From the NCBI RefSeq assembly GCF_004920405.1, contig NZ_RFLV01000001.1, forward strand, positions 1,798,001-1,862,000: a stretch of DNA of 64,000 nt. Reading direction: 5' to 3'. Below are positions 18,240 through 25,647 of the stretch, in pieces. The DNA is from Pseudomonas leptonychotis (lineage in GTDB: Bacteria > Pseudomonadota > Gammaproteobacteria > Pseudomonadales > Pseudomonadaceae). Within the stretch, counting starts at the first letter, position 1. Each line of letters starts with the position of its first letter. Under the pieces are notes generated by a model. That model searched no databases. It was not told the origin of the DNA and saw only the letters and a list, made by a program, of their open reading frames with translations. Made by a program: the position numbers and the translations under genes.

Positions 18240-19076
18240 ATGCATAAGTTGAAGACATTGGCCCTGGCCACCGCGACCGCCGGCCTGATCGGCCTGGCCC
18301 CTTTCAGCGCCTTTGCCGCTGATGGTGAGATGACCCGTGAGCTTAGTGAGGCGCGCCAGGAAGGCTCGATCTGGACCGCATTTGCGCTCAACCGCCACCT
18401 CAACCCCTTCACCATTGATGTGGATGTAGAGAACGGCAGCGCCAAGTTGACCGGCAAGGTGGAGACCGAGGTTGATCGCGATCTCGCCGAGCAGATTGCC
18501 CTGGGTATTGAAGGGGTGAAAAAGGTTGATAACCAGCTCACCCTCGACCCGGCCTTTGAGGCCAAAGCCAGCAGCGAGCCGAACCTGTCGCAGCGCTTTG
18601 AGGATGCCACCTTGGTGGCCACCGTGAAGTCCAAGTTGTTGTGGAACAGCAACACCGAAGGTCTCGACATTAATGTTAACGCCGCCAACGGTACGGTCAG
18701 CCTGACCGGTAATGCGCAGAGTGCCGAGGCAAAGGAATTGGCCGGTCGTCTGGCTGCCAACACCGATGGCGTGCGTGAGGTGAATAACCTGCTGAGCGTC
18801 AGCGGCACCGACAGCAGCGCCGCCAAGGCACAGAACGCCGCCGATGACGTCGGTGTAGCGGTCAGCGATGCCTGGATCACCAGCAAGGTGAAATCCAGCT
18901 TCATATACAGCCGCAACCTCGACGGCCTGAATATTTCGGTCGACACCCAAAAGGGCATGGTCAGCCTCAGCGGCAGCGTGCTGAGCAACGCCGAGAAGCA
19001 GTTGGCTGTTGAAACCGCCCGCAACATCCGTGGTGTTCGCGGTGTAGATGCCGACGCCCTGCGTATCGATAGCTAA
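18240..19076 (+). CDS. Triple BON-domain periplasmic protein
   Basis: A 278-residue protein with a signal peptide (about residues 1-26, ending AFAA) and three BON (OsmY-like) domains at about 42-110, 118-195 and 210-276. Each domain has the hallmark pattern 'DV..G.V.LTG.V....E...A..IA...GV..V.N.L'. BON proteins bind phospholipid surfaces or protect the envelope during osmotic stress. The exact role here is unknown. It is preceded by AGGAG and by a sigma54-type promoter, and ends in an intrinsic terminator. It is divergent from algB. Confidence 0.9.
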   Translation: MHKLKTLALATATAGLIGLAPFSAFAADGEMTRELSEARQEGSIWTAFALNRHLNPFTIDVDVENGSAKLTGKVETEVDRDLAEQIALGIEGVKKVDNQLTLDPAFEAKASSEPNLSQRFEDATLVATVKSKLLWNSNTEGLDINVNAANGTVSLTGNAQSAEAKELAGRLAANTDGVREVNNLLSVSGTDSSAAKAQNAADDVGVAVSDAWITSKVKSSFIYSRNLDGLNISVDTQKGMVSLSGSVLSNAEKQLAVETARNIRGVRGVDADALRIDS

Positions 19077-19083
19077 TCCCGCT

Positions 19084-19114
19084 GGCTGCCTCCAGCTGGA
19101 GGCAGCCTATTTTT
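19084..19114 (+). terminator. Terminator after the BON gene
   Basis: A perfect 11-bp stem (arms 19084-19094 and 19097-19107) has a 2-nt centre and is followed by TATTTTTG. Partial read-through into the next gene is possible. Confidence 0.8.
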
Positions 19115-19155
19115 GAGGCGGTTATCGCCGCCGTTACAGCCAGAGGAGAGTCACC

Positions 19156-19590
19156 ATGACTGACAAAATCCAGCAACTGAACGACCTGATTGAGATTACC
19201 CGTGACGGTCAGCGCTTTTATCAGCACGCCCACGATGAAGTGAAAGATGTGCGCCTGCAGGCTCTGTTCCGCGACATGTCGCAGAGCAAGACCGAGCTGA
19301 TCCGTGCGCTGGCCGTGAAGGTGAGTGCTAATCAGGAGAAGCCAGCCGCTGGCGGCACCATGGTCGGCAAGTTGCGCCAGATGTATGCCGACACTAAAGC
19401 CGCGCTGGTAAGCGACGAAGAGGCCACTTATGTGGCGCAGCTTGAGGAAGCGGAAGACCGCATCCTGCACGCCTTCGAAGATGCGCTGAAAGATGCTGAT
19501 CCAGACGTGCATGCACTGCTCGCGACGCAAATGCCGACCGTGCGTGCTAACCACGACCGTATGCGCAACATCAAACAGTCCATGCAGTAA
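19156..19590 (+). CDS. DUF2383/PA2169-type four-helix-bundle protein
   Basis: A 144-residue, mostly helical, soluble protein without a signal peptide. The first half (IQQLNDLIEITRDGQRFYQHAHDEVKD) resembles the ferritin-like DUF2383 family called PA2169-type in Pseudomonas, where it sits in stress-gene clusters. Function is unknown. A GAGGAG site precedes the ATG. It lies between the BON gene and the first DUF1328 gene, all in the same direction, so it probably belongs to the same stress operon. Confidence 0.8.
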   Translation: MTDKIQQLNDLIEITRDGQRFYQHAHDEVKDVRLQALFRDMSQSKTELIRALAVKVSANQEKPAAGGTMVGKLRQMYADTKAALVSDEEATYVAQLEEAEDRILHAFEDALKDADPDVHALLATQMPTVRANHDRMRNIKQSMQ

Positions 19591-19597
19591 GGCACTT

Positions 19598-19622
19598 AGG
19601 GGCGCGGCCTGGCCGCGCCCCT
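19598..19622. other. GC-rich palindrome between the DUF2383-like and DUF1328 genes
   Basis: Arms of 12 bp (19598-19609 and 19611-19622) surround one base, with no T tract after them. It may act as an mRNA-stabilising or attenuating hairpin within the operon. Confidence 0.5.
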
Positions 19623-19668
19623 TAATGGCTGCGCTTAGGGCGCGGTTCGCTAAATAAGGAGAGTCATC

Positions 19669-19833
19669 ATGTTGAGTTGGGCCATTACCTTTCTGATCAT
19701 TGCCATCATCGCTGCAGTACTGGGCTTCGGTGGTATCGCGGGCACTGCAACCGGGATCGCCAAGATTCTGTTCCTGGTCTTTCTGGTGCTGTTCATTGTC
19801 TCGTTCATCATGGGCCGTCGCCCACGGGTGTAG
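19669..19833 (+). CDS. DUF1328 small membrane protein, copy 1
   Basis: A 54-residue protein with two hydrophobic segments (about residues 3-22 and 30-48) and a basic tail (GRRPRV). The central glycine-rich turn ([14 protein letters not shown]) is the DUF1328/YtjA signature. An AAGGAGAG site precedes the ATG. The nucleotide sequence is almost the same as the copy at 20835, with mostly synonymous third-position changes. It is followed 12 nt later by a degenerate Ivy-like gene, mirroring the DUF1328–Ivy pair downstream. The family is stress-induced in several bacteria but has no defined function. Confidence 0.88.
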   Translation: MLSWAITFLIIAIIAAVLGFGGIAGTATGIAKILFLVFLVLFIVSFIMGRRPRV

Positions 19834-19845
19834 GAGCATATAACC

Positions 19846-20253
19846 ATGCAACCCTTCAAGGCGCTGCTTGTCGCCCTGGTATTGGGCGGCAGTGCGGCGG
19901 CTTCGGCCGCCGGCAACAACTCACAGTCGTTGACTGTTGAACCTACGCTTGAGCAGGCACCTGTTCATGCTCAAGCCTGGCCTGCTATTCGCGCGGTCGA
20001 GCATGCTTGGCCCCAATGGATGCACAACCTCACAGGTACGGTGCTGGTCTTACAGGGCGCGCGCCACGATCTAAGCGGCTGCCATGCGCCGCAATGTACT
20101 CAAGTTTCTGGGCTGCCCCAGCCTATGTCAGCGACTTTCGGCACCTATCAGCAGGCGGCACAACAGCCATCCGCTGCGCCGCAAGCCCGCCACGCTAGTT
20201 TGCCTTGGCAAGCACAGCCTGATGCGCGGATGCCGCAACGTCTGAGCTTCTGA
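19846..20253 (+). CDS. Degenerate Ivy-like periplasmic protein
   Basis: A 135-residue secreted protein that aligns with the Ivy lysozyme inhibitor encoded at 21010. The signal peptides are nearly the same (KALLVALVLGGSAAA versus KTLLAALMLGGSAAA). The PVxxQxW start and the WMHNLTG/WVMNLSG motif are shared, and the ARHASLPW/SQHASLRW motif follows. The C-x4-C loop is kept (CHAPQC here, CEEQNC there). Much of the middle is replaced by low-complexity Ala/Gln-rich sequence. The loop position matches the inhibitory CKPHDC loop of E. coli Ivy. It may be a diverged inhibitor or a decaying duplicate. Confidence 0.7.
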   Translation: MQPFKALLVALVLGGSAAASAAGNNSQSLTVEPTLEQAPVHAQAWPAIRAVEHAWPQWMHNLTGTVLVLQGARHDLSGCHAPQCTQVSGLPQPMSATFGTYQQAAQQPSAAPQARHASLPWQAQPDARMPQRLSF

Positions 20254-20593
20254 GCCTCAGCGCCATGTTCCATTCCTTCCCTTTAGCCGATGGGCAGAGC
20301 GCGTAGCGTTTGCCTAGCGCTTATCCGGCCTATTAACGGCAACCTTGCATAGCACGTGTCTGCTGTTGGCCAGTCGGCTGCAGCGCTTCACGCTCACTCC
20401 ATGTGTTTTTACCTACCGTTGTCCTCGTGCATTGAATTGCATGGGTAGCCGAGCCTGTGCCTGATTGAGGAGCAACGTCAGTGGGGCGATGTGCCCGTGC
20501 AAAGGTGGCTGTTGCAAGGTGCATGACGTGTTGTGCAGGCATATGGATAGGCCGGCAGACTTCGGTTGCGGTGGGTACGCCGCTGTAAGGATT
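20254..20593. other. Gene-free region with clustered TGCA motifs
   Basis: About 340 bases without a convincing gene. It contains TGCA tetramers at 20428, 20438, 20498, 20513, 20520 and 20534. The pair at 20513-20523 has the TGCA-N3-TGCA form of the activator sites downstream. A 66-codon frame in this region lacks family features and is not called. Confidence 0.6.
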
Positions 20594-20638
20594 CATGCAA
20601 GTTGCATGATGAAATGGTCTCGATCATGCAGCTTGCAA
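20594..20638. promoter_or_regulatory. Upstream activator sites, module 2 (paired TGCA-N3-TGCA)
   Basis: TGCA-AGT-TGCA lies at 20596-20606, within a perfect 7-bp-arm palindrome at 20594-20608. TGCA-GCT-TGCA lies at 20627-20637. The spacing is exactly 31 bp, as in module 1, and the N3 sequences (AGT, then GCC or GCT) are the same in order. The second element is 72 bp before the -24 GG of the promoter at 20703. Confidence 0.7.
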
Positions 20639-20702
20639 GTGACTCGCTTTGTGGGTGATTCGTAAGTCATTGAAATATAAGTATTTTATATCTAATAAAA
20701 GC

Positions 20703-20718
20703 TGGCACGGTGCCTGCA
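20703..20718 (+). promoter_or_regulatory. Sigma54-type promoter, module 2 (DUF1328–Ivy operon)
   Basis: TGGCAC at 20703-20708 and CTGCA at 20714-20718. The -24 GG (20704-20705) and -12 GC (20716-20717) are 10 nt apart. An AT-rich stretch (20664-20700) separates it from the activator sites and could help DNA bending. The predicted start near 20729 leaves a leader of about 105 nt. Confidence 0.8.
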
Positions 20719-20834
20719 ATAATCCTATTACGGTTGCTCCGGTAACCCTGCTACAAACCAGCGAGGGCGTCTGTAAGCCCTTTCGTTCTGCCACAGCGCA
20801 TTTGCTGGGGTGTGTTCTACATAGGAGTATCACC

Positions 20835-20999
20835 ATGTTGAGTTGGGCCATTACCTTTCTGATCATCGCCATCATCGCTGCAGTATTGGGCTTCGGTGGT
20901 ATCGCCGGCACCGCAACCGGGATCGCGAAAATTCTGTTCCTGGTCTTTCTGGTGCTGTTCATCGTGTCGTTCATCATGGGCCGCCGCCCACGTGGATAG
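20835..20999 (+). CDS. DUF1328 small membrane protein, copy 2
   Basis: A 54-residue protein with two transmembrane segments, identical to copy 1 at 19669 except for the last residue (Gly for Val). An AGGAG site at 20823-20827 sets the start at 20835. A longer frame running upstream to 20649 crosses the promoter and is rejected. It is the first gene of the sigma54-driven pair and is followed 10 nt later by the Ivy gene. The arrangement corresponds to P. aeruginosa PA5482–PA5481. Confidence 0.9.
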   Translation: MLSWAITFLIIAIIAAVLGFGGIAGTATGIAKILFLVFLVLFIVSFIMGRRPRG

Positions 21000-21009
21000 A
21001 GGAGCTCCC

Positions 21010-21468
21010 ATGACCATTAAGACGCTGCTTGCCGCCCTGATGCTGGGTGGCAGTGCGGCGGCTTTGGCCGCAGACACCGATGGCCAATTCCGCCTCAATG
21101 AATTGCTTTCCAGTGACCCGGTTTACCAGCAGAGCTGGCAGGAGCTGGTGGAAGACGAAAGCCGTTTGCCGGAATGGGTGATGAACCTAAGCGGCCTCGC
21201 CACCCCGATGCTGGGCCTGGAGGACGACGGTGACAAGTACCTGGTTGGTCAGTTGTGCGAGGAGCAAAACTGTTTCAATCAGCGCCTCTACGTGGCCTTT
21301 AGCTGGGACAAGGAAGACGCCTATGCGCTCTACGTGCAGCTGCCAGACGGGCTGCCGACAGACAAAGCGCCTAGCCAACATGCCAGCTTGCGCTGGCTGG
21401 GCGACCCGGACGAGGCCACTCAGAAGCTGCTGCTCGAACAGCTGAAAAGCGACCCGAACTGGTACTAA
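21010..21468 (+). CDS. Ivy-family C-type lysozyme inhibitor
   Basis: A periplasmic inhibitor of vertebrate (C-type) lysozyme, 152 residues. The signal peptide is about residues 1-21 (ending ALAA). The mature part carries the loop LCEEQNCF, equivalent to the CKPHDC inhibitory loop of E. coli Ivy, and the conserved RLYVAF and LRWLG segments. The loop lacks the histidine of the E. coli protein, as expected for more distant family members, so inhibition strength cannot be assumed. The ATG at 21010 with GAGGAG upstream fits the signal peptide. It is the second gene of the sigma54-driven pair. Confidence 0.88.
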   Translation: MTIKTLLAALMLGGSAAALAADTDGQFRLNELLSSDPVYQQSWQELVEDESRLPEWVMNLSGLATPMLGLEDDGDKYLVGQLCEEQNCFNQRLYVAFSWDKEDAYALYVQLPDGLPTDKAPSQHASLRWLGDPDEATQKLLLEQLKSDPNWY

Positions 21469-21642
21469 GCATCAGCGTGCTTGGCGCGTACCCAGCCATG
21501 GCTTGAGTACGAGCGAACTGCACACATGCCCCAACGGGCATTGCTCACTGCTGTAACGCTCCCCGAGTAGCCTTGCGCTGCTCCTTTGCACCCCAGTATC
21601 ACCAGCCGCGCTATTATCCAGCCCACTGACAGGGGGATAAGT

Positions 21643-22872
21643 ATGCTGAACGGCTTGTGGCTGGGGTTTTTTTTGGTGGCGGCTATTGCCGGCTTGTCGC
21701 GCTGGTTGCTCGGCGATGATCCAGGGGTATTCGCCGCCATGGTCGAGAGCCTGTTTGCCATGGCCAAGCTCTCAGTCGAGGTCATGGTGCTGTTGTTCGG
21801 CACATTGACTCTATGGCTGGGCTTGTTACGCATTGCCGAAAAAGCCGGTCTGGTCGATGCCTTGGCGCGGTTGCTCGGCCCGCTGTTTGCTCGGCTGATG
21901 CCTGAGGTTCCGCGCGGCCACCCAGCCCTTGGTTTGATTACCATGAACTTCGCCGCCAACGGCCTGGGGCTGGACAATGCCGCCACGCCAATTGGCCTGA
22001 AAGCCATGCGCGCCCTGCAAACCCTTAACCCCAGCAGCACCACGGCAAGCAATGCACAGATCCTGTTTCTGGTGCTCAATGCCTCATCGCTGACCCTGCT
22101 GCCCGTGACCATCTTTATGTACCGCGCCCAGCAAGGTGCGCCTGATCCAACCCTGGTATTTTTGCCGATTTTGCTGGCCACCAGCGCCTCGACGCTGGTC
22201 GGCTTGCTGTCGGTGGCAGTGATGCAGCGGCTGCGGTTGTGGGACCCGGTGGTGCTGGCTTACCTGGTGCCCGGCGCGCTGGCGCTGGGGGCTTTTATGG
22301 CGCTGCTGGCCGGCATGTCAGCCACGGCGCTGGCGGCGCTGTCGTCACTGGCGGGCAACCTCACCTTGTTCGGCATCATTCTGCTGTTTCTGCTGATGGG
22401 TGCGTTGAGAAAGGTGGCGGTGTATGAGGAATTTATCGAAGGCGCTAAGGAAGGCTTCGATGTAGCCAAGAGCCTGTTGCCCTATTTGGTGGCGATGCTC
22501 TGCGCAATCGGTGTGCTGCGCGCATCTGGTGCGCTGGCCTTCGGCCTGGATGGGATTCGCTGGCTGGTTGAGGTGATTGGGTGGGACACACGCTTTGTCG
22601 AAGCCTTGCCTACGGCCATGGTCAAACCCTTCAGCGGTAGTGCGGCGCGCGCCATGCTGATCGAAACCATGCAGACCCAGGGTGTCGACAGCTTTCCGGC
22701 ACTGGTTGCCGCCACGGTGCAGGGCAGCACGGAAACCACCTTTTATGTGCTGGCGGTGTACTTCGGTGCGGTCGGCATCCAGCGTGTGCGCCATGCTGTG
22801 GGCTGCGCGCTGCTGGCCGAGTTTGCCGGAGTCGTGGCAGCGATTTCAGTGTGTTATTGGTTCTTCGGCTAG
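21643..22872 (+). CDS. Nucleoside-recognition (Gate) domain membrane protein, SpmA–SpmB-like
   Basis: A 409-residue polytopic inner-membrane protein with two Gate-type halves, equivalent to spore maturation proteins SpmA and SpmB joined in one chain. The first half contains the conserved MNFAANGLGLDNAATPIGLKAM and TASNAQILFLVLNASSLTLLP. The second half contains KPFSGSAARAML and AATVQGSTETTFYVLAVYFGAVG. The family is widespread outside spore-formers and the transported substrate is unknown. The ATG at 21643 has an AGGGGGAT site. An in-frame upstream start would add a non-membrane leader and is not preferred. Confidence 0.88.
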   Translation: MLNGLWLGFFLVAAIAGLSRWLLGDDPGVFAAMVESLFAMAKLSVEVMVLLFGTLTLWLGLLRIAEKAGLVDALARLLGPLFARLMPEVPRGHPALGLITMNFAANGLGLDNAATPIGLKAMRALQTLNPSSTTASNAQILFLVLNASSLTLLPVTIFMYRAQQGAPDPTLVFLPILLATSASTLVGLLSVAVMQRLRLWDPVVLAYLVPGALALGAFMALLAGMSATALAALSSLAGNLTLFGIILLFLLMGALRKVAVYEEFIEGAKEGFDVAKSLLPYLVAMLCAIGVLRASGALAFGLDGIRWLVEVIGWDTRFVEALPTAMVKPFSGSAARAMLIETMQTQGVDSFPALVAATVQGSTETTFYVLAVYFGAVGIQRVRHAVGCALLAEFAGVVAAISVCYWFFG

Positions 22873-22874
22873 GC

Positions 22875-22900
22875 CGCTAAACCGGGCGCGCGGTTTAGCG
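22875..22900. terminator. Hairpin between convergent genes
   Basis: CGCTAAACC and its complement form a 9-bp stem with an 8-nt loop, between two convergent genes. There is no clear T tract, so termination is only probable. Confidence 0.5.
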
Positions 22901-22907
22901 CGTCGGC

Positions 22908-23921
22908 TTACTCGGTGACCTGAAAGCGCAGCACGCCAATCATCTGTCCCGCTTCAGTCAGCACCTGCACCTGCCAGCGGCCCACGGCGTCGGCGGGGAA
23001 GTTTTGTTTGTGGGTCCAGGCGCGGTAGCCCTTTTTGCGCCCGCCGTGAATATCCAGCGCGATGCGTTCAATCTCGTGGCCGTTGTGGCGCCACACATGG
23101 TAGATGCGCTCGTTGAGCCCGCGTGGTGCATTGATGGCGGTGTAGGCATACAAGCCCTGTTGGTGCAGCTGCTCATCGCTGATGGTTTTGAGTGGGTCAA
23201 CCGGAGCGCGTTCTGCGTTGTTCATTTCGGTGCTGACGGCCACCTCGGTCATCCAGAGCGTGGCTGGCGGCACCCAGATGCGCGCCAGCCAACCGCCGCC
23301 GCCCAGCACGGTCATCAGGCCGACCAGTATCAGCCAGCGCCACCAACGCTGCGCGGTAATCACGGTGTGCAGCGACGGGAATGACAGTACCACTGCTGCT
23401 GCCAGCGCAAGCTGGTAGCTCTGCGGCGTAGTCAGTTTGAAGATGATCGGCAGCGCCGTGAGCAGCAGCGCAAACAGTGTGAGGGTGTGATAGGCGAGAA
23501 ATAGCCAGCGTCGGTTGGCCAGCCATTTGTAGTAAAGCGGGTCAATGATCGCGACCAGCGCGGCCAGCGCCAGCAGGCCGCTGAACATTACCTGGCCGCT
23601 GTTCCAGGTGGTGGTGATAAAGAAGAACGGCAGCACAAAGAATAGGCTTTCCTGGTGAATCATCTGCGTGGCGTAGCGCAGCAGCGGCGGTGGCAACTCG
23701 AAGCCAAACCACTTGGAGATGCGCTCGCGCAGGATGTTTTCCAAAATCAGCCACAGCCAGCTCACCAACATCACCAATGCCAGCACTTGGGCCAGTTCGG
23801 CCTGACGTTTGACCAGCAGAAAACTTGCTAAGCCCGAGAAAAATCCGAAGATCGCAACGACACCGGGGTAGCGTTGCGCCAGGGCGATAAGCTTGGAAAT
23901 TGACTGTTTCCAGGTGGACAT
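22908..23921 (-). CDS. DUF5924/DUF2914-type membrane protein
   Basis: A 337-residue protein with about eight hydrophobic segments in the first 230 residues. A soluble C-terminal domain of about 110 residues (from AVSTEMNNAERAP) follows, ending VGRWQVQVLTEAGQMIGVLRFQV. That ending resembles the DUF2914 beta-sandwich seen with DUF5924 proteins in Pseudomonas. Function is unknown. The C-terminal domain probably faces the periplasm. It is monocistronic and convergent with the nucleoside-recognition gene. A MITE-like repeat lies upstream. Confidence 0.7.
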   Translation of the reverse strand: MSTWKQSISKLIALAQRYPGVVAIFGFFSGLASFLLVKRQAELAQVLALVMLVSWLWLILENILRERISKWFGFELPPPLLRYATQMIHQESLFFVLPFFFITTTWNSGQVMFSGLLALAALVAIIDPLYYKWLANRRWLFLAYHTLTLFALLLTALPIIFKLTTPQSYQLALAAAVVLSFPSLHTVITAQRWWRWLILVGLMTVLGGGGWLARIWVPPATLWMTEVAVSTEMNNAERAPVDPLKTISDEQLHQQGLYAYTAINAPRGLNERIYHVWRHNGHEIERIALDIHGGRKKGYRAWTHKQNFPADAVGRWQVQVLTEAGQMIGVLRFQVTE

Positions 23922-23936
23922 AGATTGACTCGGTTA

Positions 23937-24118
23937 GAACCTATTCAAAGCCTCGCGAGAGGGCGTGGTGCAAGGTAAGAACAGGCGAGAAGGCGGAGTT
24001 TACTGGTGTAAGTAAGCATTACTGCGTCACTCGCCTTTCGGGCCACGCTGAAGCACGTTAGCCGCAAGCGGTTTGCTGCGCCTGGCTTTAATCCAACAGG
24101 GCCAACGCACGGCAGGCA
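23937..24118. repeat. MITE-like interspersed repeat, copy 2
   Basis: It starts with GAACCTATTC, matching the end sequence of copy 1 (8011). It shares a 52-nt core (23969-24020, inverted relative to copy 1) at 46 of 52 positions. The far end (ACAGGGCCAACGCACGGCAG) resembles the opposite end of copy 1 but is separated from the core by about 40 extra bases, so this copy carries an insertion or has diverged there. Confidence 0.65.
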
Positions 24119-24131
24119 CTGGATGTGCCTC

Positions 24132-24479
24132 TTACTCCGACCACACGGCCAGGCGATTGTTACTGGGATCGAGGAACTCGAAGCGGCGGCCACCCGGAAA
24201 ACTGAAAATCGCCTGAGTGATCTGCCCGCCAGCGGCGGTTACCTGACCGCAAACCGCCTCAAGATCGCTGGCATAAATCACCACTAACGGGCCATTGCCC
24301 GCTGTCACCTCGGTGCTAAAGCCACCACTCATGCGGCCATCGCTGAAACTGCTGTAGTGCGGGCCGTAATCGGTGAAGGCCCAGGCGAATACCTGCTGAT
24401 AGAACTGCTTGAGAGCGGGCAGGTCGATGGCTGCGAACTCGATGTAGTCGATACGCAAGTTCTGCTCAGCTTGGTTCAT
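24132..24479 (-). CDS. VOC (glyoxalase/bleomycin-resistance fold) family protein
   Basis: A 115-residue single VOC-domain protein with two beta-alpha-beta-beta-beta halves. The start IDYIEFAAIDLPALKQFYQQVF and the end GGRRFEFLDPSNNRLAVWSE are typical. Possible metal ligands are the Glu near residue 14 and the Glu in FEFLDPSNN. The substrate is unknown, because the fold covers isomerases, dioxygenases and resistance proteins. It is divergent from the epimerase gene with about 210 bp between the starts. Confidence 0.82.
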   Translation of the reverse strand: MNQAEQNLRIDYIEFAAIDLPALKQFYQQVFAWAFTDYGPHYSSFSDGRMSGGFSTEVTAGNGPLVVIYASDLEAVCGQVTAAGGQITQAIFSFPGGRRFEFLDPSNNRLAVWSE

Positions 24480-24690
24480 GGTTGAGGTGCTCCGAGAGCG
24501 GTCTGGTTGCAGAGCATAGCGCGGCCGGCAGGTAAGAGCGCAAGGCGTTGGCGCCTTTGGTCATCTCGGTTGGCCTGCGCTGCCACTTCGGCGGCGCACC
24601 GTGCGCAGTAGCCTGCAGTGCGGAATACAGTCGAGAAAACCGCAGCCGTCGCCCCGTGGCACAACGGGCAGGCCGCGTGTGGAGAAACTT

Positions 24691-25641
24691 ATGCGTGTAT
24701 TGATCACCGGCGCTGCCGGTTATATCGGCCAGCAACTGCTCAATCAATTAGCCGTGCAGCAGCCGCAGTGGATGCTGATTGCCGCCGATATTCGCCCGCA
24801 AAATCGTGCAGGCATGAAGCTCAATGTCGAGCCGGTGCAGCTCGATATCAGCCAGCCGGCGGCGGTAGAAAACTGCATAGCCACCTGGCAACCGCAGGCG
24901 ATTGTGCATCTGGCTTCGGTGGTCACGCCGCCGCCGGGCATGAGCGAAGCGCAGTTGCATGCCATTGATGTGGGCGGTACTCAGGCGCTTATTCAGGCAG
25001 CGCTGGCGCATGGGGTTGAGCAGTTGATCGTCACCAGCTCGGGCGCCGCTTACGGCTATCACCCGCAGAATGCCGCGTGGCTGGATGAAGACCAACCGTT
25101 ACGTGGTCATGCGCATTTCGCCTATGCCAAGCACAAGCGTGAAGTGGAACTGCTGTTGGCGGAGGCGCGGGCGAGTCACCCGTCACTCAAGCAGCTGATC
25201 CTGCGTCCCGGCACCATTCTCGGCAAACAGGTGAACAACCAGATCAGCGAACTGTTCAAGAAGCGCGCGGTGCTGGGTATTCGCGGCAGTGACAGCCGCT
25301 TCGTGTTTATCTGGGATCAGGACGTGGTGGACATCATTTGCTGCGGCCTGCGCGATGGACGCGAAGGGATCTTCAACCTGGCCGGTGATGGCGCGCTGTC
25401 GCTCAAGGAGATCGCCGAACTGCTCGGCAAGCCTTACCACGCGCTACCGGCCGGGTTGATTCGCGCTGCGCTGAGCGTACTCAAACCCCTAGGCCTGAGC
25501 CCTTATGGTCCGGAGCAAGTGGACTTTCTGCGTTATCGCCCGGTGCTCAACAACCGCCGACTTAAACAGGAGTTCGGCTTCAGTCCGCGTTACAGCTCGC
25601 GCGAGGCATTTCTGGCGTTCTTGCGGGCGCAGGGTATTTAA
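24691..25641 (+). CDS. NAD-dependent epimerase/dehydratase (extended SDR)
   Basis: A 316-residue Rossmann-fold enzyme. The nucleotide-binding motif GAAGYIGQ is at residues 7-14. The catalytic pair is Ser (VTSSGAAYGY) with YxxxK (YAKHK), as expected for extended SDRs. The N-terminus MRVLITGAAGYIG and a GTGTGGAG site fix the start at 24691. The sugar or other substrate is not evident. The family includes UDP-sugar epimerases and uncharacterised dehydrogenases. It is convergent with the AraC regulator with 6 bp between them. Confidence 0.85.
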   Translation: MRVLITGAAGYIGQQLLNQLAVQQPQWMLIAADIRPQNRAGMKLNVEPVQLDISQPAAVENCIATWQPQAIVHLASVVTPPPGMSEAQLHAIDVGGTQALIQAALAHGVEQLIVTSSGAAYGYHPQNAAWLDEDQPLRGHAHFAYAKHKREVELLLAEARASHPSLKQLILRPGTILGKQVNNQISELFKKRAVLGIRGSDSRFVFIWDQDVVDIICCGLRDGREGIFNLAGDGALSLKEIAELLGKPYHALPAGLIRAALSVLKPLGLSPYGPEQVDFLRYRPVLNNRRLKQEFGFSPRYSSREAFLAFLRAQGI

Positions 25642-25647
25642 CCGCCG

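Noticed and set aside
18153..18950. Long minus-strand frames opposite the BON gene
   Set aside because: They are antisense to a well-recognised protein and show no domain; the GC-rich third-codon bias creates such shadows throughout the window.
20465..20665. 66-codon frame rich in cysteine upstream of the second DUF1328 gene
   Set aside because: It runs through the palindromic activator sites, has no family features and no convincing start site, so the region is read as regulatory.
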